Origin: Agarilytica sp033852175 | Lineage (GTDB): Bacteria > Pseudomonadota > Gammaproteobacteria > Pseudomonadales > Cellvibrionaceae | DNA length: 64,000 nucleotides | Direction of reading: 5' to 3' | Assembly (NCBI GenBank): GCA_033852175.1 | Contig: JAWSUY010000021.1 | Coordinates: forward strand, 1-64,000 | Shown here: positions 19,351 through 26,797 of the stretch, in pieces | Layout of the letters: each line of letters starts with the position of its first letter | Numbering within the stretch: position 1 is the stretch's first letter | Made by a program: the position numbers and the translations under genes | Notes under the pieces: generated by a model | Databases searched by the model: none | Told to the model about the DNA's origin: nothing | Seen by the model: the letters and a program-made list of their open reading frames with translations, nothing else

Positions 19351-19580
19351 CTATCCAGGAATGGCTCGTTGCGAGAGCGAATTTAAAATGTTAGTTTTTC
19401 ATCACAAGATATGGGCGCTTGGTTATTCCAAACAACTTTATCTTGTGGTGTGAAAGTGGCGTTTTAAATTCGATCACACGACTGCAAAGACGCAGAAGGT
19501 AGAGCAAGGACGATTACCAGGATGTAATTGGTAGGACGACTAAGGGAGACAAAGCAGAGCAGAGTCCTATTTCTGGATAG
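19351..19580. mobile_element. MITE-like palindromic element with nested inverted repeats
   Basis: The element begins with CTATCCAGGAATGG and ends with CCTATTTCTGGATAG, pairing over 14 bp with two G-U wobbles. Inside, CGAATTTAAAA and CACAAGATA on the left pair with TATCTTGTG and TTTTAAATTCG on the right, forming a second stem. It starts 3 bp after a stop codon. GCTAG(T/C)GC occurs at both flanks (19,343-19,350 and 19,587-19,594), which could be a target duplication or chance. No protein is encoded. Confidence 0.6.
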
Positions 19581-19673
19581 ACAATAGCTAGCGCCCTCCA
19601 ATAAATAGGCGCCCACTTCGAACGTGTTAAAATACACCCCACCCTCTTACAATAAAATATCACGGCGAAATGC

Positions 19674-20045
19674 CTACGGACGTTCGTTCTCTGGAAGCTC
19701 AGAAATCATTTTATGTGCCAGTTTTATCCAATCATCAGTCAGCGCCGTCGCAACGACAGACATACCGGGATTTATTGTCGCGTTAGACGGAGCCTTGCTC
19801 TGCTCAACTAAACTTTCGACAATGGCCCGCACCTGAAACGAATCCAAGCCAATCCTAAAATGGTCGGCATTTTTGGTGTCTAACCCTGACTCTAGCCGAG
19901 GCAGAGGCTCCCCACTCGCGATATTACGTACTTGCAGAGCCAAGCTAGGGTCAACCTTTCGGATAAGGTCGAAAGTCAGTTGTAGACTGCCCCGACTAAA
20001 GATGTCCGCTTCGCAGGTGTCATAGAGATCACTTTCATCCGACAT
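19674..20045 (-). CDS. Hypothetical acidic protein, about 123 residues
   Basis: No family was recognised. The product is a small soluble, acidic protein without signal peptide or membrane helix. It contains a hydrophobic stretch, L-Q-L-T-F-D-L-I, and a C-terminal region rich in V-A-T-A-L-T-D-D-W-I-K. The frame can open at TTG 20,069 or ATG 20,066. The ATG at 20,045 is preferred because an AAAGGG site lies 9 nt upstream and gives the start M-S-D-E-S-D. It is transcribed against the surrounding signalling genes. A small regulator or adaptor is possible, but nothing in the sequence proves it. Confidence 0.6.
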   Translation of the reverse strand: MSDESDLYDTCEADIFSRGSLQLTFDLIRKVDPSLALQVRNIASGEPLPRLESGLDTKNADHFRIGLDSFQVRAIVESLVEQSKAPSNATINPGMSVVATALTDDWIKLAHKMISELPENERP

Positions 20046-20365
20046 AGAGATTGGCCCTTTGGTCATCAATTAAAGAAAAGGTGAACATTCATTTTCAGCA
20101 GACTCTTTCGAATCAACCGTTGTTACTTTCTTAGTATGGTGAGCATACCTTCACCTCGCAAGTTGATATTTACAGAGACTAGGAGGGAGGAACGTTCAAG
20201 TGACAGACCGCTAACATCGCATGCCACCCGAACATAAGGCACCACAATTTGGACGTTGGCGCACAAACACCACAGCACGGGAAGCACTGAACAGAAACAC
20301 AACATTTAAGTAGGGAAACTCAGCGTAGATTCGACAGAATAAGAGCACAGCGGATCAATAAGTGA

Positions 20366-20372
20366 CTACACT
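20366..20372 (+). promoter_or_regulatory. CTACACT box in the region upstream of the CheZ-like gene
   Basis: GTGACTACACTTTTAA lies 224 bp upstream of the start at 20,597 and matches the sigma-S-like -10 pattern seen elsewhere in the cluster. The distance makes it a weaker candidate than the others. The 550-bp gap 20,046-20,596 otherwise shows no conserved gene or terminator. Confidence 0.25.
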
Positions 20373-20596
20373 TTTAATAGCGATGGGGATGCTCACTCGC
20401 TTGCGTAACACCCTGCAAAAAAGCATTAAGCGTTAATTCTTAGAGCTTTACAGCAACTGTTATAACTGTGCGGACTAAAAAGGAAACCGGAAAATACCGG
20501 CAAACACTATAGGGAAGTAATACAAAACCCGATGTCGCAGCACGCATGTCACAAAAAACATAGAACTGTCGGACAGGTTAATTAGGTGCACTTTAT

Positions 20597-21829
20597 ATGA
20601 GCCAAGATTCACTCAAAGCCATTCAAAAGCACTATGACGATCTATTTATTAAAATATTTGGTGATTTGAGCGCCGACTTACTCAACTCCGTCCAATCTGC
20701 GACACAGCAAATCTTAGATATCTCGTCTGGCTTTTTAAACGATGACATTAGTAATGCGTTAAATGACTTTCACAACCTGTATTTTAACAACGCCGAGCTG
20801 GATACCCACAAGGAATCCATTGATAAAACCGTCGATAAGATTATCGATTTCATTCAGAACAACGAAGAGGCGCACCCAGATGAAGTCCAAAGGGTATTGT
20901 CTCAGATAGATAATGAGCAAGTCGCTGCGTCTCGCACGAGCCTAAGCAATTTACACAAAGATATGGAATCCCTTGTTGTTCTAGATGAGGACTTAAAAGA
21001 GCACGTCGTCCCTATTCTCCACAGCCTGCAATTTGAAGACCAGCTTAGCGCCAACCTCACAATTGTCACTACGGCTTGGCAGTATTTTATTGGGAAGATT
21101 TACTCAAAAGAAGAATATGACCCCAGAGCACTGCTCACATCGATTTACAATAAATTATCGTCCGAAAAATTACGGACTATATTTTGCCAACAAGTTTTGA
21201 AAACTCAAGAAGAGTTCGGCGCGATATTACAGGAAGAAACTATTGAAGCATTTACCAGTTCTTTAGATGCTGACGACCCACAACACGACTTTTTCGTACG
21301 CATGGAGAAGTTTTGCAACAATGTTCTCAAATGGGGCAGTGATGATTCGGCATCATCAGTCGACTTGATTATGGGCATTGTTGAGACGGTACAACAAAAA
21401 GCAGAGAATTCTGGTAATTTTACCGATACCACAAAAGAGGCATTCACGAACCTGGGTGAAATAGCGATGGGGTTTAACACGCCTCACAAACGCAACTCTA
21501 CAAAAATAATGATTTCATTAATGCAGAATCGAATTTCTGCAAATGAAAATATTCACGACCTTGTTCAACCTATAATGACGGCCATGCAGTTTCAAGACAG
21601 AATTCGTCAAAACATGGAAAACCTATCGAGTATGATGGTGCTTTGGCTGAGCATTCGATCTGAGTTAAACGAGCAATCATGTTCCATTGATGATCAAACG
21701 CTGGAAGATATCGGCACACGTCTGCTCAACAATATGACCATGGCAAGCGAACGCGACATTATTAAATTGCATATCCCCCAAGTGGCCGACAAAGACGCCC
21801 CACCGGATGATGAAATAGAATTATTTTGA
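20597..21829 (+). CDS. Helical CheZ-like protein with duplicated QF(E/Q)D motif
   Basis: This 410-residue, almost entirely helical, soluble and acidic protein has two related segments. H-S-L-Q-F-E-D-Q-L-S-A-N lies at about 142-153 and T-A-M-Q-F-Q-D-R-I-R-Q-N at about 328-339, each preceded by V-x-P-I. The second has the D-x-x-x-Q arrangement that forms the catalytic pair in CheZ-type aspartyl-phosphate phosphatases; the first has Ala at the Gln position. The parallel segments suggest internal duplication with one half degenerate. In CheZ the motif attacks phospho-Asp of a receiver, and several receivers are encoded nearby. Phosphatase function is an inference from the motif and neighbours. 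The rest of the sequence is not recognisably CheZ, so a scaffold role is an alternative. Confidence 0.65.
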   Translation: MSQDSLKAIQKHYDDLFIKIFGDLSADLLNSVQSATQQILDISSGFLNDDISNALNDFHNLYFNNAELDTHKESIDKTVDKIIDFIQNNEEAHPDEVQRVLSQIDNEQVAASRTSLSNLHKDMESLVVLDEDLKEHVVPILHSLQFEDQLSANLTIVTTAWQYFIGKIYSKEEYDPRALLTSIYNKLSSEKLRTIFCQQVLKTQEEFGAILQEETIEAFTSSLDADDPQHDFFVRMEKFCNNVLKWGSDDSASSVDLIMGIVETVQQKAENSGNFTDTTKEAFTNLGEIAMGFNTPHKRNSTKIMISLMQNRISANENIHDLVQPIMTAMQFQDRIRQNMENLSSMMVLWLSIRSELNEQSCSIDDQTLEDIGTRLLNNMTMASERDIIKLHIPQVADKDAPPDDEIELF

Positions 21830-21899
21830 TTTTATTTAAAACGCGGATTCAAACCTGAAACGCATCAGGACCTACACCAACAAGAAAAGCATTTGGAAA

Positions 21900-22586
21900 T
21901 TACAATTTACGACTGTTATATTCCGCTACAAGCTCTGCAATTGCCGTCTCGTCATACGGTTTAATGCCCGAAACAACCATGTGCTTTTCGCCTCGCCCAA
22001 CCACTTCATCGTTTTCAATCAGATCAAAGGGTAAGGTGATATTGCCACGTTTTCCTTCGTGCTCAAATTTCGGCTGAGCAAACACCAACTTTGGAGCGGT
22101 TAAATCCAAGCGGTCTAGGTCTATAGACATGGATTGATACATGACCATCGGTCTTGCGGGGTTGATCATGGCATCCTGCTCGGCCATTAACGGGACGATA
22201 ACATGCGGAAAAGTCGTACCAGAAAATGCAACATAGCTTTTAATCAGGTTTTCAATCAGCGATTGACTCTGTGTTACTTCGCCGGATCGCTTTACGGATA
22301 AATACGACTTCACCCCATCTGTGATTATCAGCTCTTCCGAGGCTTCGGGTAAAACCAAGCGCGTTTTTTCAGTCACCATTCCCAAAAAGGAAAAGCTCAT
22401 CTTTTTACTAATGCCGTACTTTTTTAATACGATAGAAAAAAGTAAATCGCCGGGGACACAAAAGCGTTTTGCATCGGTGTCGTGTAATGGATTAAAGTCA
22501 TCCGCAAGAGTTTTAGCAAAGCGACTGCCCTGCTCACGGCTAAATGACAATATTCCAGATTCTTCCTGGCAGAACGAACTTAACAT
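21900..22586 (-). CDS. DUF3581 family protein
   Basis: This belongs to a conserved gammaproteobacterial family of unknown function. The recognisable block is F-S-R-E-Q-G-S-R-F-A-K then D-F-N-P-L-H-D-T-D-A-K-R-F-C-V-P-G-D-L-L-F near residues 15-50. The D-F-N-P-x-H and P-G-D arrangement recalls hotdog-fold (MaoC-like) dehydratases, so a thioester-binding fold is possible but unproven. About 228 residues, no signal peptide, no membrane helix. The frame can open at TTG 22,595; the ATG at 22,586 is preferred as the simpler start, although neither has a good ribosome site. It lies convergent to the CheZ-like gene with 70 bp between stops. Confidence 0.8.
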   Translation of the reverse strand: MLSSFCQEESGILSFSREQGSRFAKTLADDFNPLHDTDAKRFCVPGDLLFSIVLKKYGISKKMSFSFLGMVTEKTRLVLPEASEELIITDGVKSYLSVKRSGEVTQSQSLIENLIKSYVAFSGTTFPHVIVPLMAEQDAMINPARPMVMYQSMSIDLDRLDLTAPKLVFAQPKFEHEGKRGNITLPFDLIENDEVVGRGEKHMVVSGIKPYDETAIAELVAEYNSRKL

Positions 22587-22995
22587 TTTTAACAACCCAA
22601 CTCGTGAAGTGTGCGTGAAGACAACTATGCGCGAAGCTACCTATTAAATAGTCCCGATCTAGGGCTCAGCAACTGTTCAATCTCGACAGTTAACTATCGA
22701 CTTAACCAGTCGATAATACTTAGTCTCGCCAGCCAAAGCCCATGCGTCAAAACAAGGCCGACACTATACACATAAGCCTGCCGTCCTTGAAGCCCACGCC
22801 AGTGTTCGCAGCCTACCTTTAACCTTAAATTCCCTAGATCCCTTAACCCAGCCAAGGATTCAGCTGCAGCCACACGTTATCGCCCCCAAACACTCCACCG
22901 TCGGGCTCTCAAAATGAATTTCGCGTCATTACAAGACTTCCCCTCTATATCACGCCCAGAACAAGAGCCCCTCCCACCCTCAATTCACTTAGCGA

Positions 22996-23002
22996 CTACA
23001 CT
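22996..23002 (+). promoter_or_regulatory. CTACACTTAA sigma-S-like -10 box
   Basis: GACTACACTTAAAG lies 36 bp upstream of the ATG at 23,039 and matches the extended CTAYRCTTAA sigma-S -10 pattern at all ten positions. It is the best of the boxes found here. The 450-bp gap 22,587-23,038 contains no supported gene. Confidence 0.45.
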
Positions 23003-23038
23003 TAAAGAGCCATCAATAGAACCTAGACGCGCTCCAGC

Positions 23039-24169
23039 ATGACAGCTCAAGACCAACTCGCCCTAATTATTGACCCAGACCCTGTCCACTTAGAAATAAT
23101 GGAAGGCATGCTTCTGGATGATATGGAAGTACTTCTGGCTAGCACGGCAGAACAAGGCTTAGAACTGGTTGCCTACAAACAGCCGAACGTCATTTTGATG
23201 GAGCGAAAACTACCGGATATGGACGGCTACGAGCTGTGTAAAGCACTCAAAGCCAAGATGGTGGATACCCCCTGCGCCATCATCATTCTTACTGAATCGG
23301 ATGATATGTACGACAGAATGGAAGGCTACCAAAGCGGTTGCAGCGAGTTTTTATCCAAACCATTCCAGGTCGAAGAGCTACTCACAAAAATCCAGCTCAG
23401 CGTTGAAGTTCACGCTATCCAAACAAGTTTAAAGTCACAAACCAACGAGTCCATGCAAGTCGCGATGAATGCGATGAAGCTGGGGAGTGAACTCGGGACT
23501 ATTCTTGAATTCGTCGAAGAATCGGCTCAATCCAGCGATTACAGCTCTCTGGGAGAGCTTGTTATCTGCACCGTGGCCAACTTTGACATTCAGTGCAGCC
23601 TACTATTCAAAACCTTTCTCGGCCCCCAAATCGTCGGCTGTGAACCAGACTCCCCCGAAGAGCACGTACTCGCCATGTGCTCAGATAAGGAACGCTTTGT
23701 TGTTATGGGCGAAAAGATGATCGTTAACCATCATTCGGTTTCTTTGCTTGTCACCAATATGCCGCTCAACGATAAGACTCGTTACGGTGAATTAAAAGAT
23801 ACGCTCGGTATCGTCATCAACGCAATTGAGACCCGAATAAAAAGTCTGGATACAGAGCTAAAGCTGGTTCATGAACGACAAGGCGGTGTTAATGAGGCTA
23901 TCCAATCCACGCAAGACTCCATCGCATTAATCAACACAGAAATGACTGCCCTCACCAATGAAATAACACAAACGACCAACGAGCTCCGGCTCGATGTGAG
24001 AGACTCCTGCTTTTCTCTAGATTTAAATGAAGAGCAAGAAGAAATGCTGCTGGGTAAAATCGATAATGCAATCGCTGACCTAGAAAGTTCTCGCACCCAT
24101 ATGACAAATGTGGACCTGCATTTAGCTGAAGTGACAAAAAATTTAACGCGTCTTTTAGGTGAAGGTTAA
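23039..24169 (+). CDS. Receiver protein with Glu acceptor and shared NMP-signature domain
   Basis: At 376 residues this is a paralogue of the regulator at 14,456, with the same order: receiver (about 8-125), middle domain (about 140-275, ending V-T-N-M-P-L at 238-243 then Y-G-E-L-K-D) and C-terminal coiled coil. The receiver keeps D12, D14 and K107 (S-K-P-F). Its acceptor position 55 is Glu (I-L-M-E-R-K-L-P-D-M-D-G) where Asp is expected. Glu cannot be phosphorylated in the normal way and in some receivers mimics the phosphorylated state, so the protein may be locked in an active-like form. No kinase gene is adjacent. A sigma-S-like promoter box lies close upstream. Confidence 0.85.
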   Translation: MTAQDQLALIIDPDPVHLEIMEGMLLDDMEVLLASTAEQGLELVAYKQPNVILMERKLPDMDGYELCKALKAKMVDTPCAIIILTESDDMYDRMEGYQSGCSEFLSKPFQVEELLTKIQLSVEVHAIQTSLKSQTNESMQVAMNAMKLGSELGTILEFVEESAQSSDYSSLGELVICTVANFDIQCSLLFKTFLGPQIVGCEPDSPEEHVLAMCSDKERFVVMGEKMIVNHHSVSLLVTNMPLNDKTRYGELKDTLGIVINAIETRIKSLDTELKLVHERQGGVNEAIQSTQDSIALINTEMTALTNEITQTTNELRLDVRDSCFSLDLNEEQEEMLLGKIDNAIADLESSRTHMTNVDLHLAEVTKNLTRLLGEG

Positions 24170-24411
24170 CTAGACGATGAATAACGCTAACGCACTATTT
24201 ATGGGAACAATCAAAACAAGCCCATAACCGTTAACTCTCTCGATTACTATCAATCGATAATAAACCTCTGATAATTGCCAACTAAAACCCAGTTCCTCCC
24301 TCCCATATTCATTTTAAGCAAACAATGATGTAGAATCTCTGCGCCTATATTCGTGAGGCATTGCATTCACTAAATATCCGCACCTCAGACGCTGGTGCTA
24401 AAGGAGTTTTT

Positions 24412-24963
24412 ATGAAGTTCAACATTAACATCTTATTTGTTTTGGCCGCGCTAAGCTTTATCCCCACGCTTGCAAGTGCAGAAATTCGGAAAGGCGATAC
24501 ACTGCAAACATTAAGCAACATTCATCCCGATATGGTCAAGCGTGTTTGGTACACCATGAATTACCAGCAATCAGGCTTAATTCCCGCGTGTGAAGAAATC
24601 ATCGTTAAAAAAATCAGCAGAAAGAGAATGGTCTTTACTTGGGAAGGTATTCAATACACTGTAGCTTATGACAAGCATACAAAAAAATCCGGAGTAAGCT
24701 TCCAGCAAGCAATATCAACTTATTTTGGTCCCAAATGTGATCAAGACAAAATCAATAAACTTTCTGGAGCCAATAAAGAAGGGTTTGAAACTGGCGTTCC
24801 ACTTATTGGCATGACCCGTGAAGCGGTAATATATGCAATGGGCCGCCCCCCGTTTCACGCGAACCCCAATATAAAGTCACGAAGCTGGATGTATTGGCGC
24901 AACAAGTTCGCTCGCAGATCCGTTACATTTGATTCAAAAGGAATCGTTAAGGAAATTCGTTAA
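24412..24963 (+). CDS. Exported protein with SmpA/OmlA (BamE-like) domain
   Basis: The start is the ATG at 24,412, preceded by a strong AAGGAG site 5 nt upstream; the longer upstream frame from TTG has no support. A signal peptide (about 1-23, ending A-S-A) directs export, and no lipobox Cys is seen. The C-terminal 60 residues have the BamE/SmpA pattern G-M-T-R-E-A-V-I-Y-A-M-G-R-P-P then W-M-Y-W-R-N, in which a helix leads to a conserved Gly-x-Pro and a Trp-Tyr strand. True BamE is shorter and lipidated, so this is a paralogue with an added N-terminal region (about 25-110) of unknown role. A good terminator follows. Confidence 0.75.
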   Translation: MKFNINILFVLAALSFIPTLASAEIRKGDTLQTLSNIHPDMVKRVWYTMNYQQSGLIPACEEIIVKKISRKRMVFTWEGIQYTVAYDKHTKKSGVSFQQAISTYFGPKCDQDKINKLSGANKEGFETGVPLIGMTREAVIYAMGRPPFHANPNIKSRSWMYWRNKFARRSVTFDSKGIVKEIR

Positions 24964-24992
24964 CCTAGCGACGCTATATTCACGTACAATAT

Positions 24993-25019
24993 AAGCCCCT
25001 TTATATCCAGGGGCTTTTT
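24993..25019 (+). terminator. Rho-independent terminator
   Basis: AAGCCCCT and AGGGGCTT form an 8-bp stem with an 8-nt loop, followed by TTT. It is 30 bp beyond the stop of the SmpA-domain gene and is the clearest intrinsic terminator in the window. Confidence 0.9.
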
Positions 25020-25041
25020 ATTACTGCCTGCAACGTAATTG

Positions 25042-25155
25042 CTAAACCTTCTCCCCCCACTCCAACATATCCTTCATCAAAAAATTTCTTAAGGTGTCTT
25101 TTTCAACGTCATAAGCATCCAACAACCATTGCTCTTCCTTATGCCACTCGGTTGA
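25042..25155 (-). pseudogene. C-terminal fragment of a WYL-like protein
   Basis: In one minus-strand frame 35 codons read S-T-E-W-H-K-E-E-Q-W-L-L-D-A-Y-D, then R-N-F-L-M-K-D-M, and end at a TAG. This matches the C-terminal S-T-E-W-H-x-E-x-Q-W-L-L-x-A-x-D block I associate with a conserved WYL-like family. An in-frame stop lies directly upstream and no remainder of the gene is present. It is read as a gene remnant in the 300-bp gap, not a functional gene. The family match is from memory. Confidence 0.45.
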
Positions 25156-25320
25156 TTAAAACCATATTTTTTCAGGGATAATATCCCTATGGCTGGTTTC
25201 ACCTCGGTAATTTGTATATAAAATTTTCGTTAGCTTATCTTATGCAGAGTTCATATTAAAACGTCCTTAGTCAATCACAAATATGAATTTTTAAGCCACC
25301 AAGAAAACACAACCATAGAT

Positions 25321-25914
25321 TTAATAAGCGGCCTCAATACAATCAAAAACATCAACGACTTTAGCCCAGGCAGAATGGCTTAAATAGCGTTTCATATTTT
25401 GAAATAACGCTCGAAGCTCTTCCCCATATTGCTGCATAAACTCTGCGTTACCCATCGCAATTTCCACTTCATTCGCCGCCGTTAACTCACAAAACTGTTT
25501 TAACAGCTCATCAGAAAGATAATAGCGCTGCCCGTTAAATCGGTTCAAGAATTCAGGTTTGTTTTCCACACCCACTTTAGAAAAGAAGTCATCTCGGTCG
25601 CAGGCGCAGTATTGATATACAAGCTCTTCCGCTTTTTCACCTATAATCTTAGCTATTTCGTCACGTTGTTGCACAGAGACTAAACACTCGTCAAAACCTG
25701 CCGTACCGTACGCGGCATGATATAAACCTGCATCCTGTAAACTAGGCGAGGCCGACCATTCACGAAGAAGAGTACGCGTTCCATTAAGGTGATCCATCAA
25801 GGAACCGTCTATATGTTCAAAGCCTTCGGCGCCCAATTGAAAAAGCTTATGCCATTTATTACTTGCCTTATTATCACGGTTTACCTTATCAGCCTTATCT
25901 TTCATGTATATCAC
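25321..25914 (-). CDS. DUF6817-like protein with conserved H and YGT motifs
   Basis: A soluble protein of about 197 residues with the pattern L-G-A-E-G-F-E-H-I-D-G-S-L-M-D-H-L-N-G-T near 27-46 and A-G-L-Y-H-A-A-Y-G-T near 62-71. The regularly placed His residues are typical of a small metal-dependent, HD-like family that I recall as DUF6817. Catalysis is unproven. No signal peptide or membrane helix is present. The start may be the first ATG or the second one four codons later (M-K-D-K-A-D). It is divergent from the thioredoxin-led operon, with about 150 bp between starts. Confidence 0.65.
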   Translation of the reverse strand: MIYMKDKADKVNRDNKASNKWHKLFQLGAEGFEHIDGSLMDHLNGTRTLLREWSASPSLQDAGLYHAAYGTAGFDECLVSVQQRDEIAKIIGEKAEELVYQYCACDRDDFFSKVGVENKPEFLNRFNGQRYYLSDELLKQFCELTAANEVEIAMGNAEFMQQYGEELRALFQNMKRYLSHSAWAKVVDVFDCIEAAY

Positions 25915-25960
25915 GTCAACTCCCCTTCCTTATTCACACCCATGGTGATGAAACCTGAAC

Positions 25961-25977
25961 CTTAAGAATTCGTTAAG
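25961..25977 (+). promoter_or_regulatory. PmrA/QseB-like tandem half-site upstream of the TlpA operon
   Basis: CTTAAG-n5-GTTAAG sits about 88 bp before the first gene of an operon that itself encodes an OmpR-family regulator of QseB/PmrA type. Two hexamers with 5-bp spacing (11 bp between repeats) is the arrangement known for PmrA/QseB boxes. The flanks also form the palindrome AACCTTAA...TTAAGGTT (25,958-25,980). Autoregulation is inferred. Confidence 0.5.
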
Positions 25978-26064
25978 GTTCTTTTGCCATAATAACCATA
26001 GCAAGCTAGTCAAACTACCGATTCAACAGGTCTGAGCCAATAATTATCACCAGTGGATTCCGAT

Positions 26065-26559
26065 ATGCACCGTCCTATACACGCTTTCCTTACAATCACC
26101 ACCGTCATAATAATGTTGATTATCACGCCTACGGCTATCGCAGAAAAGACCGACTCATCACACCTTGCAATGCTATCTGAAGTCGTCAGTCTAAAAAAAG
26201 GCGAAGTACTCTACGTTGATTTCTGGGCTTCGTGGTGCAACCCCTGCCGTAAATCATTCCCATGGATGAACGCCATGCAAGAAAAATACGGCAAGCACGG
26301 TTTTAAAATCATAGCCATTAACGTTGATCACGAACGTGCCCTCGCAGACGCCTTCCTGAACACCCAATCCATCAACTTTACTATTCACTATGACCCAGAG
26401 GGTGCCTTAGCCAAAGCATTTCAACTCCAAGGCATGCCTTCAAGCTTTATTCTCGATGACAGCGGTGCCATCCGCTTTTCTCACAAAGGTTTTTTTGAAG
26501 ACAGAACAACTCAATATGAGCACGAAATTTCAAGCCTAATTCAGCCCCAGGGAATTTAA
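26065..26559 (+). CDS. TlpA-like periplasmic thioredoxin
   Basis: This exported disulfide oxidoreductase has a hydrophobic N-terminal helix (about 5-25, ending A-I-A-E) as signal or anchor. The thioredoxin fold follows, with the active site W-A-S-W-C-N-P-C-R-K, and a cis-Pro-containing G-M-P-S-S-F-I segment. TlpA/ResA-type proteins reduce periplasmic cysteines, often for metalloprotein assembly. ATG 26,065 is preferred over GTG 26,053, since an AGTGGA sequence lies 8 nt upstream. It is the first gene of the DUF4266-DUF3570-ApbE-two-component operon and ends 1 bp before the lipoprotein start. Its partner may be the Cys-x-Cys tail of that lipoprotein. Confidence 0.88.
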   Translation: MHRPIHAFLTITTVIIMLIITPTAIAEKTDSSHLAMLSEVVSLKKGEVLYVDFWASWCNPCRKSFPWMNAMQEKYGKHGFKIIAINVDHERALADAFLNTQSINFTIHYDPEGALAKAFQLQGMPSSFILDDSGAIRFSHKGFFEDRTTQYEHEISSLIQPQGI

Positions 26560-26560
26560 C

Positions 26561-26797
26561 ATGAAAGCAAACTACCGATCCTTAACACTGCTCTTACTCA
26601 CTTCTCTGTTATTCACCCTATTAAGTGGCTGCAGCTCATTGGGCGCCTCCCCCTGGGAAAGAGATCTACTCGCTAAACCAGAGATGTCTCTCAACGCTAA
26701 CAACTTGGACTTATCTTTAGATGATCATATCTATTTCAGTAAAGAAGGCACCAGCGGTGGCCGTGGATTTGCGGGAGGAGGCTGCGGATGCAACTAA
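26561..26797 (+). CDS. DUF4266 small lipoprotein with GGCGCN C-terminus
   Basis: This 78-residue lipoprotein has a hydrophobic signal ending in the lipobox L-S-G-C (Cys at 24). The mature part has the family pattern W-E-R-D-L-L-A-K, then H-I-Y-F-S-K-E, and ends G-G-G-C-G-C-N, placing two cysteines at the extreme C-terminus. DUF4266 proteins have no established function. The terminal Cys-x-Cys and the upstream thioredoxin suggest redox exchange or metal binding, and the nearby ApbE raises the possibility of flavin attachment. These are inferences. The last 10 bases overlap the DUF3570 gene, implying translational coupling. Confidence 0.9.
   Translation: MKANYRSLTLLLLTSLLFTLLSGCSSLGASPWERDLLAKPEMSLNANNLDLSLDDHIYFSKEGTSGGRGFAGGGCGCN

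Noticed and set aside
22914..23042. 42-codon frame overlapping the start of the Glu-acceptor receiver gene
   Set aside because: It crosses the promoter-like CTACACTTAA box, is Pro-rich, and has no ribosome site, so it is unlikely to be translated.
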